Positions 1 through 7,962 of a stretch of DNA of 34,177 nt are shown one piece after another. Every line of letters starts with the position of its first letter. The first letter of the stretch is position 1. This stretch comes from Desulfobacteraceae bacterium. GTDB taxonomy: Bacteria > Desulfobacterota > Desulfobacteria > Desulfobacterales > RPRI01. The position numbers and the translations under genes are program-made. Location: positions 1-34,177 of the forward strand of contig JAABQB010000033.1 of assembly GCA_011391695.1 (NCBI GenBank), given 5' to 3'. The notes under the pieces were generated by a model. The model saw only the letters and a program-made list of their open reading frames with translations. It was not told the origin of the DNA and searched no databases.

Positions 1-1
1 C

Positions 2-115
2 AAGCTGCCTGTTGGAATCCTTACTGTAGCAGTGCTGTTACGTTTAATCGCTCCTGACTGGTTTGAGCGGATACGCGCATGGGTGCTTCAAAAGAATTAT
101 TATGGAACACGGTAA
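2..115 (+). CDS. C-terminal fragment of an unidentified protein
   Basis: An open frame runs from the window edge to a TAA at 113-115 and encodes 37 residues, beginning KLPVGILTVAVLLRLIAPDW and ending with a basic, aromatic tail (KNYYGTR). The hydrophobic run followed by Trp, Arg and Lys could be a final membrane-proximal helix. That would suit a polysaccharide-locus protein such as a glycosyltransferase, flippase or acyltransferase. This is a guess from context. The 53-base gap to the methyltransferase and the shared direction are compatible with one transcript. The gene cannot be named without upstream sequence, and the frame itself could be chance. Confidence 0.4.
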   Translation, partial: KLPVGILTVAVLLRLIAPDWFERIRAWVLQKNYYGTR

Positions 116-168
116 TGATCTGGTACGGTAAAGCGGATACAACTTTACTGGCTTAGTGAGAAAGCTGA

Positions 169-897
169 ATGAGTCCAAATAATGAAAACCAGGATAAGAT
201 CTGGGATTATTTTCAGAACGAGGGTGTCGAATCTTTCTCGCAGAGCCGAGGTCGTCAAGAATTTCTTGTTCGCCACATTTCGCATGGTATGCGTGTGTTA
301 AATATCGGTGTTGGAGATGGTGCGCTTGAGATGCTGGCAGCTGCCAAGGGTGTCGATATATGGTCAATTGACCCCAACGAACGCGCCATAGATAGATTGC
401 GTAAAACATCGAACCTTAGCGAAAAGGCTAAGGTTGGATACAGCCAGAAGATACCATTCCCGGATGAATACTTTGATTGCGTCGTGATGTCAGAAGTATT
501 GGAGCACCTTGATGACGATGTTATGGAGGCATCACTTGATGAAGTGTGCAGAGTTCTGAATTCAAATGGATTATTCATAGGCACTGTGCCTGCTCGTGAG
601 CGTCTTAACGATCAAAAAGTTGTTTGTCCCCAGTGTGGATGCCATTTTCATCGCTGGCATCACAAGCGCAGTTTTAATATTGAAACCTTGACGCGTGTTT
701 TAAGTACTCGGTTTGTTGTCAGGAATTCAATGGAAAAGTTTTTCATAGATTGGGAATCAGTCGGGTTGTGTCGCAAGATTCAAGGGCTCGTCAAGATGTT
801 TCTGTCCTGGCTGGAAATTGGCACATATGGAATTTGCAGAAATATTTATTTTGAAGCTTATAAATCTTCAAATAACACATATGATTCCAAAACATGA
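169..897 (+). CDS. Class I SAM-dependent methyltransferase with Cys/His insert
   Basis: A protein of 242 residues with a Methyltransf_11-type Rossmann core. Motif I is VLNIGVGDG (about 43-51), the acidic end of strand beta2 is WSIDPN (about 65-70), and the IPFPDEYFDCVVMSEVLEHL block (about 95-113) is typical of small-molecule or glycan methyltransferases. After the core lies CPQCGCHFHRWHH (153-165), a Cys/His-rich stretch that looks able to bind a metal and is seen in some envelope-locus methyltransferases. It opens a run of glycan genes, so it probably methylates a sugar or a glycan end. The substrate cannot be read from sequence. The start ATG follows GAAAGCTGA, a weak ribosome site. No other start fits the N-terminus better. 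Confidence 0.8.
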   Translation: MSPNNENQDKIWDYFQNEGVESFSQSRGRQEFLVRHISHGMRVLNIGVGDGALEMLAAAKGVDIWSIDPNERAIDRLRKTSNLSEKAKVGYSQKIPFPDEYFDCVVMSEVLEHLDDDVMEASLDEVCRVLNSNGLFIGTVPARERLNDQKVVCPQCGCHFHRWHHKRSFNIETLTRVLSTRFVVRNSMEKFFIDWESVGLCRKIQGLVKMFLSWLEIGTYGICRNIYFEAYKSSNNTYDSKT

Positions 898-1061
898 CTA
901 TCCTTGAATAGTTATTGTTAATAATATGACCGCATTATTATATTTATTTTCAAATACGTTCTCGGCCAGTTCATTCCGAATTGGTTCGGTTTGGCTTTCG
1001 ATTATTTGGATCGGGTAAAATATTCTATTCCGGTATGTTGTCGATTGAACTGAAACTTTAA

Positions 1062-2204
1062 ATGGAACCAGGTTCTTACAGAAAGCAGGTGTTTTTCCTC
1101 ATTCGCAGCCTTGAGCGTGGCGGCGCTGAGCGTCAATTGGTTTTGCTTGCTATTGAACTCAATAGGCGAGGGTACCAAGTTTCTGTTGTCGTCTTCTATG
1201 ACGGCGGCCCATTCGCTGCAGAATTAAAGACGGCTGGTGTGCGCCTCATCGTGCTGGATAAGAGCGGCCGCTGGGATATTCTGCCTTTTTTTATCCGACT
1301 TTCCCGCCTGCTGCGTAAGGAACGCCCTACTTCTCTGCACTCCTATCTGACCGTCCCCAATATATTTGCGGCATTTCTTAAACCTTTGTTACCAGGCACG
1401 CGCATCATCTGGGGGTTGCGCGCTTCAAACATGGACCTGTCGCATTATGACTGGCTAGCCAGGCTCACAGGAATTATCGAACTTCTACTTGCCCGTATAC
1501 CAGACGTAATTATTGCCAACTCACATGCCGGCAAGATTCACGCTGTTGATCAAGGCTTTCCGTCTGACAGAATGTTGGTTATCCCAAACGGTATTGACAC
1601 AACGCGCTTTGCACCCGACGCGTCGGCGCGGTTGCGTCAACGGATTGAATGGAATATTCTTGAAGATGAAATTCTGGTCGGATTGACTGCCCGCCTGGAT
1701 CCCATGAAGGACCACTCAAACTTCTTGCGTGCGGCTGGCCTGGTAGCCAATAAATATTCTCATGTACGTTTTGTCTGCGTGGGTGATGGACCAGTGGACT
1801 TTCAAAGGCAATTGCGTGAACAGGCACTGCAAGCTGGTTTGACCGAGCGGTTGATCTGGGTCGGCATACGTACCGATATGCCCGCAGTATACAGTGCCTT
1901 GGATATCGCTTCTTCTTCTTCTTTTAGCGAGGGCTTTTCAAATTCGATTGCTGAAGCAATGTCCTGCGGTGTGCCTTGCGTTGTAACGAATGCAGGTGAT
2001 TCGGCATGGATCGTTGGAAAAACCGGCATAGTGGTTCCGCCTGGTAATCCTGAGAAGTTGGCTGATGGGTTTATGCGCCTCATTGATTTACCAGCCGATA
2101 AGCGAATCGAACTTGGTTTGCATGCACGTGACAGAATTATAGCTGAATTTGGCGTTGAGGCTCTTGTAATTCGCACAGAACAGGCAATGGATTTGACGCG
2201 ATGA
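1062..2204 (+). CDS. GT4-family glycosyltransferase
   Basis: A 380-residue GT-B glycosyltransferase of family GT4. The N-terminal domain opens with a beta strand and a GGAERQL loop (about 20-26), the acceptor-side signature of this family. The C-terminal domain has the LTARLDPMKDHSNF block and the donor-binding EX7E motif, EGFSNSIAEAM, followed by GVPCVVTNAGD. The length is normal for the family. It should act in the cytoplasm and add a nucleotide-sugar-derived residue to a lipid-linked glycan. The donor and linkage cannot be told. The stop codon overlaps the next gene's ATG by 4 bases (ATGA), so the two are probably translationally coupled. The ribosome site is poor. A 164-base AT-rich gap without a convincing gene lies upstream. 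Confidence 0.88.
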   Translation: MEPGSYRKQVFFLIRSLERGGAERQLVLLAIELNRRGYQVSVVVFYDGGPFAAELKTAGVRLIVLDKSGRWDILPFFIRLSRLLRKERPTSLHSYLTVPNIFAAFLKPLLPGTRIIWGLRASNMDLSHYDWLARLTGIIELLLARIPDVIIANSHAGKIHAVDQGFPSDRMLVIPNGIDTTRFAPDASARLRQRIEWNILEDEILVGLTARLDPMKDHSNFLRAAGLVANKYSHVRFVCVGDGPVDFQRQLREQALQAGLTERLIWVGIRTDMPAVYSALDIASSSSFSEGFSNSIAEAMSCGVPCVVTNAGDSAWIVGKTGIVVPPGNPEKLADGFMRLIDLPADKRIELGLHARDRIIAEFGVEALVIRTEQAMDLTR

Positions 2205-3322
2205 GAGTAGTGCATATTATTTCCAGCTTATCGATTGGTGGTGCGGAGATGATGCTTAAGCGTCTGGTTGAGTCAGTACCTGAAAATATCCCATCCACAA
2301 TTGTTGTGTCGCTTACCAATATTGGTCAGATCGGCGAGTCATTACGTAAAAACGGAGTTAGAGTATATGCTCTTGGAATGTCATCATTATTGGGTTTGCC
2401 TCATACCCTTTGGCGTTTAGTCCGGCTTATCCATCATCATCGGCCGGAAATAGTACAGACCTGGATGTACCATGCGGACCTCCTGGGAGGAGTTGCGGCA
2501 CGTTTGGCCGGGAACTATACTGTTGTTTGGGGTGTACGCACTACAGCTATCCCACAGGGGCCGTTTAGCGTCACATACTGGCTGGTTCGTTTTTGTGCAA
2601 TATGTTCTTATATAATTCCCCGCCGAATCATCTGCTGCGCAAAATCGGCAAAATCTGCACACATTAAACTGGGATATCCGGCGCACAAAATGACATTTAT
2701 ACCCAATGGATACGATTTTTCTGCTTATGATCAACACATGAATTCAAGAGAAAGGACACGTACCGAGTTGGGGCTAAAAAATAAGGAAATAGTCATTGGT
2801 ACAGTCGGTCGCTTTGATCCATTGAAAGATTTTCATAATTTCGTAATTGCCGCATCAAAATTATCTGCCAGGCGGGTCAATGTTAAATACTTAATGGTTG
2901 GTCGCAACATTGAATGGTCTAATCCAACCCTTCGTGGGTGGATAGAATCCGAGGGGTTAAATAATTTCCAGTTAGTTGGAGAGCAGGCCGATGTGCCTTA
3001 TTTTCTTTCAGCAATGGACATCTTTTGTCTTTCGTCAGTCAACGAGGCATTCCCTAATGTAGTTGTTGAGGCCATGGCAATGGGGCTGCCTTGTGTGGTT
3101 ACACGAGCTGGGGATGCGGCTGATATTCTTGGCGTGGATAATTATGTTGTCCCGGTACAAGATTCACTATCTCTTTCCGATGCGTTATTGAAGATGTGTG
3201 ACCTTGGCCAGGAAGCTCGAAGAAGGCTTGGCGAACAAAGTGCAAGAAAGGTACGGGCAGAATACGGAATCGAAAATATCAGACAAAAATATGAAAATCT
3301 ATATGCTGAAGCTATCAACTAA
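2201..3322 (+). CDS. GT4-family glycosyltransferase, sister of the preceding gene
   Basis: A 373-residue GT-B enzyme of family GT4. It shows GGAEMMLKRL near the N-terminus, the GTVGRFDPLKDFHNF block in the donor domain, and the EX7E-type motif EAFPNVVVEAM followed by GLPCVVTRAGDAADILG. The same blocks in the same order, including the AGD tail, occur in the preceding gene. The two probably arose from one ancestor and add successive sugars, or diverged in donor or acceptor. It starts at the ATG inside the upstream gene's ATGA overlap. Its stop codon directly abuts the ATG of a possible 43-codon ORF. The exact sugar and linkage are unknown. Confidence 0.88.
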   Translation: MRVVHIISSLSIGGAEMMLKRLVESVPENIPSTIVVSLTNIGQIGESLRKNGVRVYALGMSSLLGLPHTLWRLVRLIHHHRPEIVQTWMYHADLLGGVAARLAGNYTVVWGVRTTAIPQGPFSVTYWLVRFCAICSYIIPRRIICCAKSAKSAHIKLGYPAHKMTFIPNGYDFSAYDQHMNSRERTRTELGLKNKEIVIGTVGRFDPLKDFHNFVIAASKLSARRVNVKYLMVGRNIEWSNPTLRGWIESEGLNNFQLVGEQADVPYFLSAMDIFCLSSVNEAFPNVVVEAMAMGLPCVVTRAGDAADILGVDNYVVPVQDSLSLSDALLKMCDLGQEARRRLGEQSARKVRAEYGIENIRQKYENLYAEAIN

Positions 3323-3454
3323 ATGAATATTTCCCGGGCTGACAATTCTGACCCCCGAACATTTCAATGGATCGGAGATGATTTGATCAAATTTTATCAG
3401 ACAGGTATTTCTGCTGAAGAATTTATTATTTACTGTGAAGTAGTTTATCTGTGA
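3323..3454 (+). CDS. Possible small protein, 43 residues
   Basis: The ATG directly follows the TAA of the upstream glycosyltransferase, and the frame runs 43 codons to a TGA 10 bases before asnB. The product (MNISRADNSDPRTFQWIGDD at the start, a mixed polar and aromatic tail at the end) has no transmembrane segment or motif that I recognise. It fills almost the whole 142-base gap, and its position between two coupled genes fits a real small ORF or the remains of a decayed gene. There is no strong ribosome site, so expression would need reinitiation after the upstream stop. Confidence is low. Confidence 0.3.
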   Translation: MNISRADNSDPRTFQWIGDDLIKFYQTGISAEEFIIYCEVVYL

Positions 3455-3464
3455 AGGAAATGTC

Positions 3465-5462
3465 ATGTGCGGACTGACCGGTTACTTTTCTAGCCGCCCT
3501 TTAAACGCACGGGAAACCTTAACTGCGATGGGTAAAGTCATTAACCACCGAGGTCCTGACGACTTCGGATATTGGCATGACTCTGAAGCTGGCATCGGCT
3601 TGGTTCATTGTCGCCTGTCGATAATTGATCTTTCTTCAGCCGGTCATCAACCAATGTTTTCGCCTTCCGGTCGTTTTGTAATTGTCTATAATGGTGAGAT
3701 ATATAATCATCTGGAAATCAGGAAAGAGCTGGAGAAATTAAGAAATGAACCTCATTGGCGAGGTCATGCTGATACCGAGTCTCTTTTGGCTGGATTTGAT
3801 GCATGGGGCATTGAAGCAACCCTGAAACGCTCTGTGGGCATGTTTGCCATGGCGGTTTGGGATAAAGCGGAGAAGACTCTTACGCTTGCGCGTGACCGCA
3901 TTGGAGAGAAACCGTTATATTATGGCTGGAATCGGGAATCTTTTCTATTTGCATCCGAGCTTAAAGCCATGCGAGCTTATCCGGGTTTTATTTCAAATAT
4001 TAACCGTAACGCCGTGGCTCTTCTCCTACGCCACAATTACATCCCTGCGCCATACTCAATATATACAGGTATTTATAAACTCTGGCCTGGAACCATGCTG
4101 ACACTGCGAAAGGGTGCACACAGTGTCTGTCCGTGGGATGTTGATGCTCCACCCTTTGAACATTTCAATGCCAATGGCGTTTCGATTTGCCAGTATTGGT
4201 CGTTGCGGGATGTGGCGGAACAAGGACAGGCGAATCCATTTACCGGCTCAGAAAGCGAAGCGATAAATGAACTCGAGTGTGTGCTGACCGAGGCAGTACA
4301 ATCGCAACAGATTTCTGATGTACCTTTAGGGGCGTTTCTTTCCGGCGGAGTTGACTCTTCATCTATTGTGGCATTGATGCAAGCACATTCTGCCCATCCT
4401 GTGAAGACTTTTACAATCGGTTTTCAGGAAGATAATTACAACGAGGCTGAATATGCCAAGGAGGTAGCGCATCATCTGGGGACTGAACATACGGAGTTAT
4501 ATGTGACGCCTGATGAGGCTATGGCGGTTATTCCTCGGTTGCCGACACTCTACGATGAGCCGTTTTCCGATTCATCACAGATACCAACTTTTCTTGTGTC
4601 TCAACTGGCTAAGCAGCATGTTACTGTTTCTTTGTCCGGAGATGCCGGGGACGAACTCTTTGGCGGTTATAATCGTTATTTATTGACAAATGCTATTTGG
4701 AAAAAAATCGGCTGGCTTTCCTGTGCGAAACGACAAACCTTAGCTCATGGAATTACAAAAATATCTCCTTCTCAATGGGATCAGCTTAATTCGCTGATTT
4801 TACCTGTTATTCCAATTGAAAAACGATCAACGAGGGTAGGGGACAAGGCCCACAAGCTGGCAGAAATTCTGGCAGCAGATACCCCGGAGGCAATTTATCG
4901 CAATTTGGTTTCTCACTGGAAATCACCTGCCGCAATCGTGCGTAACAGCCAGGAACCTTTGACTTCGCTGACAAACCGCATGAGCTTGACTAAAATACCA
5001 GAACTTGAACATCGCATGATGTTTCTGGATGCAATCAGCTACCTGCCTGATGACATTCTGACCAAAGTTGACCGGGCTGCGATGGGGGTGAGCCTGGAAA
5101 CACGCGTGCCGTTTTTGGATCATCGGGTAGTGGAGTTTGCCTGGCGATTGCCGCTCAACCTGAAGATTCGCAACGGCCAGGGCAAATGGCTTCTGCGACA
5201 GGTGCTGTACAAATATGTTCCCCGCGAAATGATCGAGCGCCCAAAAATGGGCTTTGGTGTGCCAATCGATTCCTGGCTGCGCGGTCCGCTACGTGAGTGG
5301 GCCGAAGAGTTGCTGAACGAAAATCGGTTGAAGCAGGAAGGATTTTTTGATCCGGAACCAATACGTTTGAAATGGGAAGAGCACTTGTCAGGTCAACGCA
5401 ATTGGCAGTATTATCTATGGGACATATTGATTTTCCAGGCATGGCTGGAGAGCACAGGGTGA
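3465..5462 (+). CDS. asnB: Asparagine synthase-like glutamine amidotransferase
   Basis: A 665-residue protein. Residue 2 is the N-terminal Cys nucleophile of class II glutamine amidotransferases (MCGLTGYF). It is followed by YNGEIYNHLEIR, ADTESLLAGF and LARDRIGEKPLYYG, the glutaminase landmarks. The synthetase half has the PP-loop LSGGVDSSS (about residue 291) and SGDAGDELFGGYNRY. Known enzymes convert Asp and Gln to Asn and Glu. Longer relatives inside polysaccharide loci are thought to amidate uronic acids or other carboxyl groups, which this context favours without proving. GTGAAGGAAATGTC places a ribosome site just before the ATG. The stop overlaps the GTG start of the next gene. Confidence 0.9.
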   Translation: MCGLTGYFSSRPLNARETLTAMGKVINHRGPDDFGYWHDSEAGIGLVHCRLSIIDLSSAGHQPMFSPSGRFVIVYNGEIYNHLEIRKELEKLRNEPHWRGHADTESLLAGFDAWGIEATLKRSVGMFAMAVWDKAEKTLTLARDRIGEKPLYYGWNRESFLFASELKAMRAYPGFISNINRNAVALLLRHNYIPAPYSIYTGIYKLWPGTMLTLRKGAHSVCPWDVDAPPFEHFNANGVSICQYWSLRDVAEQGQANPFTGSESEAINELECVLTEAVQSQQISDVPLGAFLSGGVDSSSIVALMQAHSAHPVKTFTIGFQEDNYNEAEYAKEVAHHLGTEHTELYVTPDEAMAVIPRLPTLYDEPFSDSSQIPTFLVSQLAKQHVTVSLSGDAGDELFGGYNRYLLTNAIWKKIGWLSCAKRQTLAHGITKISPSQWDQLNSLILPVIPIEKRSTRVGDKAHKLAEILAADTPEAIYRNLVSHWKSPAAIVRNSQEPLTSLTNRMSLTKIPELEHRMMFLDAISYLPDDILTKVDRAAMGVSLETRVPFLDHRVVEFAWRLPLNLKIRNGQGKWLLRQVLYKYVPREMIERPKMGFGVPIDSWLRGPLREWAEELLNENRLKQEGFFDPEPIRLKWEEHLSGQRNWQYYLWDILIFQAWLESTG

Positions 5463-6589
5463 AACGTCCCAAACTTTTATATGTAGTTACAGAGGACTGG
5501 TATTTCTGCTCTCACCGCATGCCAATTGCCATTGAGGCGCAAAAACAGGGATACGAAGTTGTGGTTGCCACCAGGGTTGACCGTCATGGCAAATATATCA
5601 CAGATGAGGGATTCAAGCTCATTCCTTTGAAGATGCAGCGCCGCAGCACAAACCCTTTTAACGAAATCGCCGTAATTATTCAATTGATTGGTATCTATCG
5701 AAGTGAAAAACCGGATGTTGTTCATCACGTTGCAATGAAGCCGGTCTTGTATGGTTCACTGGCCGCTCGTCTTTCACTAGTCCCAGGTGTGGTAAATGCG
5801 CTCGCGGGATTAGGTTATGTTTTTACTTCTGATAAGATAACGGCTCGTTTCTTACGTTTCATAATCGGTAGCGCATTCAGAGTACTTCTTAACATCCGCA
5901 ATTCACGCCTAATACTCCAAAATCAGGATGATCGAGCGATATTTATCCTTAAGCGTTTCATAAATAAGGATCGAATCAAGCTAATCAGGGGATCAGGGGT
6001 TGATACCGCTATTTTTTCACATAAACCTGAGCCGTCAGGCATTCCTGTCGTTATGCTTGCGTCACGAATGTTATGGGATAAAGGGATTAAGGAATTCGTG
6101 GAAGCTGCAAGACAACTCAAAGCTCATGGAGTGAGAGCCCGTTTTGTACTGGTGGGTGATACGGATACACATAATCCATCATCAATTCAAAAAGAACAGC
6201 TGACTTCCTGGCATACGGAAGGAGTGATTGAGTGGTGGGGACAGTGTGACAACATGCCGGCGGTTCTGGCACAATCACACTGTGTTTGCCTTCCTTCATA
6301 CCGTGAAGGACTGCCTAAGGTGCTGCTTGAAGCCGCATCAACAGGACGTCCCATTGTTACTACCAATACTCCAGGTTGTCGTGAAATAGTCCGAAACGGA
6401 GAAAACGGTTTACTTGTTTCTGTACGTAGCGCAGAAAAAGTGGCTGACGCAATTCAAAGACTTATCGAAAATCCGGAATTACGTCAAAAAATGGGAGCGC
6501 GGGGACGGGAAATCGTTGTCAGCGAGTTTGCTATTGAAAAGGTTATTTCAGAAACGATGACTGTTTACAAAGAACTCCGACAAACATAA
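5459..6589 (+). CDS. GT4-family glycosyltransferase, PglA-like type
   Basis: A GT4 enzyme of 376 residues if translation starts at the GTG overlapping the asnB stop (GTGA). The frame is open back to an ATG at 5372, but that would overlap asnB by 91 bases. An ATG at 5441 is a second alternative. The sequence just inside the GTG (KRPKLLYVVTEDWYFCSHR) is the natural first strand of the N-terminal domain. A GGAG lies at 5447-5450. The donor domain contains PSYREGLPKVLLEAASTGRP (EX7E-type) and NTPGCREIVRNGENGLLV. This resembles PglA-like enzymes that add the second sugar after a phosphoglycosyl transferase such as the one encoded next. The substrate is unknown. Confidence 0.85.
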   Translation: MKRPKLLYVVTEDWYFCSHRMPIAIEAQKQGYEVVVATRVDRHGKYITDEGFKLIPLKMQRRSTNPFNEIAVIIQLIGIYRSEKPDVVHHVAMKPVLYGSLAARLSLVPGVVNALAGLGYVFTSDKITARFLRFIIGSAFRVLLNIRNSRLILQNQDDRAIFILKRFINKDRIKLIRGSGVDTAIFSHKPEPSGIPVVMLASRMLWDKGIKEFVEAARQLKAHGVRARFVLVGDTDTHNPSSIQKEQLTSWHTEGVIEWWGQCDNMPAVLAQSHCVCLPSYREGLPKVLLEAASTGRPIVTTNTPGCREIVRNGENGLLVSVRSAEKVADAIQRLIENPELRQKMGARGREIVVSEFAIEKVISETMTVYKELRQT

Positions 6590-6640
6590 GGTTTTGATAA
6601 TAGGTTCATCCTCCGATTTGATTTTTCGAGACTGGCCCGA

Positions 6641-7201
6641 ATGAAAAGATTATTCGATTTTATTGGCGCGGTTTTGCTGCTGATTATTTTATTGCTTCCA
6701 ATGCTTGTCATTTCGATTCTGATAAAATTGACCTCAAAAGGGCCTGTGCTTTACTGGTCGGACAGGGTGGGACGAAATAATGCTATTTTCAGGATGCCGA
6801 AATTCCGATCTATGAGAACGGATACACAGCCTGTTGCAACTCATCTGTTGGAAAATCCAGACCAATACATAACGCCTTTTGGTAAATGGATCAGGAAATC
6901 GAGCATTGACGAACTGCCCCAGATATTCAGCGTGCTGAAAGGCGATATGAGTTTTGTCGGCCCGAGACCGGCCCTTTTCAATCAGGATGATCTTGTTGCG
7001 CTCCGGACATCAAAAGGTATTCACACTCTTGTTCCGGGAATAACAGGTTGGGCGCAGATAAACGGCCGGGATGAACTTCCGATTCCAATCAAGGTCGATT
7101 ATGACCTCTATTATATGAAAAACCGGTCATTTATCTTTGACATAAAGATACTGCTGTTGACTTTGTCTAATGTAGTCGCAGGAAAAGGAGTCACGCACTG
7201 A
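6641..7201 (+). CDS. Phosphoglycosyl transferase, PglC/WcaJ type (small monotopic)
   Basis: A 186-residue bacterial sugar transferase. A single N-terminal hydrophobic helix (about 10-28) precedes the cytosolic catalytic part. The landmarks are FRSMRTD, the Asp-Glu catalytic dyad in SSIDELPQ (about 88-95), FVGPRPAL and PGITGWAQINGRDELP. The length fits the minimal PglC class rather than the long WcaJ/WbaP class with extra helices. These enzymes move a sugar-1-phosphate from a UDP-sugar to undecaprenyl phosphate and so start glycan assembly at the inner membrane. Genes for glycosyltransferases and a 4,6-dehydratase on either side agree with that role. A 51-base gap separates it from the upstream glycosyltransferase. 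Confidence 0.92.
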   Translation: MKRLFDFIGAVLLLIILLLPMLVISILIKLTSKGPVLYWSDRVGRNNAIFRMPKFRSMRTDTQPVATHLLENPDQYITPFGKWIRKSSIDELPQIFSVLKGDMSFVGPRPALFNQDDLVALRTSKGIHTLVPGITGWAQINGRDELPIPIKVDYDLYYMKNRSFIFDIKILLLTLSNVVAGKGVTH

Positions 7202-7209
7202 CGTTTTTA

Positions 7210-7962
7210 TTGAAGAAAATTGCAGGACTGATTCTATCGCCCCTGACAGTTTGTATCATACTGCTTGTTTCGGGCATTTTTCTTCTATTTACAAGAAAGC
7301 AGAGAACGGGAAAAATCACGGTTACTATAGGTGTTGTTTTTCTACTGTTAATGAGTTACGATGCACTACCGGATCGGGCACTCAGAACCCTTGAACAAAA
7401 ATATTCGACTCTAAAAATAAATGACTCTATATCCGATGCAAAATGGATTGTGGTGCTTGGCGGAGGGCATATAACAGATCCGAATCTGCCAGCGGCAAGC
7501 AGGCTTTCCGAAGAGTCTTTATCAAGACTTATTGAAGGAGTTGCCATACATAAAAGATTACCTCAAAGTAGAATGGTTATGTCCGGTGGCAATGTATTCG
7601 ATCCTGTTCCCGAATCAAAAAGCATGGCGAATCTTGCAATTAACCTTGGAATTGATAAAGACAACATTCATGAAGAACCATCAGGTTTGGATACTGAAGA
7701 TCAGGCGATATTAATCAAAAAAATAGTCGGAAAGGATAAATTTATTCTGGTTACGTCCGCTTTTCATATGCCACGCTCAATGGCTCTTTTTCAAAAGCAG
7801 GGAATGCATCCGATACCTGCGCCTGCAGGGCACAGGGTTAAAAACAGAAACGAATTTGATCCTTCTATGTTATTCCCTGACTCGGAGGGAATTGAGAAAA
7901 TGGAATTTACCGTTCATGAATATCTGGGTGTACTGTGGGCCAAATTAAGAGGACAAATATAG
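7210..7962 (+). CDS. YdcF/ElyC-like DUF218 membrane protein
   Basis: A 250-residue protein with two N-terminal hydrophobic helices (about 5-25 and 32-50) followed by a DUF218 domain. The visible landmarks are WIVVLGGGH, the Arg-rich turn SRLSEESLSRLIEG, MSGGNVF, the acidic segment GLDTEDQA and VTSAFHMPRSMALF. This is the ElyC/SanA/YdcF layout; ElyC is tied to envelope or lipid-carrier homeostasis. The assigned start is TTG at 7210, without a good ribosome site. A CTG at 7198 sits at better distance from GGAG at 7187-7190 and could be the true start. The stop shares one base with the GTG of the next gene. Its location among glycan genes fits a carrier-lipid or envelope role. Confidence 0.8.
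   Translation: MKKIAGLILSPLTVCIILLVSGIFLLFTRKQRTGKITVTIGVVFLLLMSYDALPDRALRTLEQKYSTLKINDSISDAKWIVVLGGGHITDPNLPAASRLSEESLSRLIEGVAIHKRLPQSRMVMSGGNVFDPVPESKSMANLAINLGIDKDNIHEEPSGLDTEDQAILIKKIVGKDKFILVTSAFHMPRSMALFQKQGMHPIPAPAGHRVKNRNEFDPSMLFPDSEGIEKMEFTVHEYLGVLWAKLRGQI

Noticed and set aside
44-409. Open frames on the opposite strand of the methyltransferase and other genes
   Set aside because: They lie antisense to well-supported genes, lack recognisable domains and have no fitting ribosome sites.
926-1018. A 30-codon ORF in the gap before the first glycosyltransferase
   Set aside because: It has no ribosome site, no recognisable motif and poor composition, so chance is the simplest reading.
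5372-5458. Earlier ATG start for the GT4 gene after asnB
   Set aside because: It would overlap asnB by 91 bases and add residues not typical of the family. The GTG at 5459 overlaps the asnB stop and fits the first strand of the fold.
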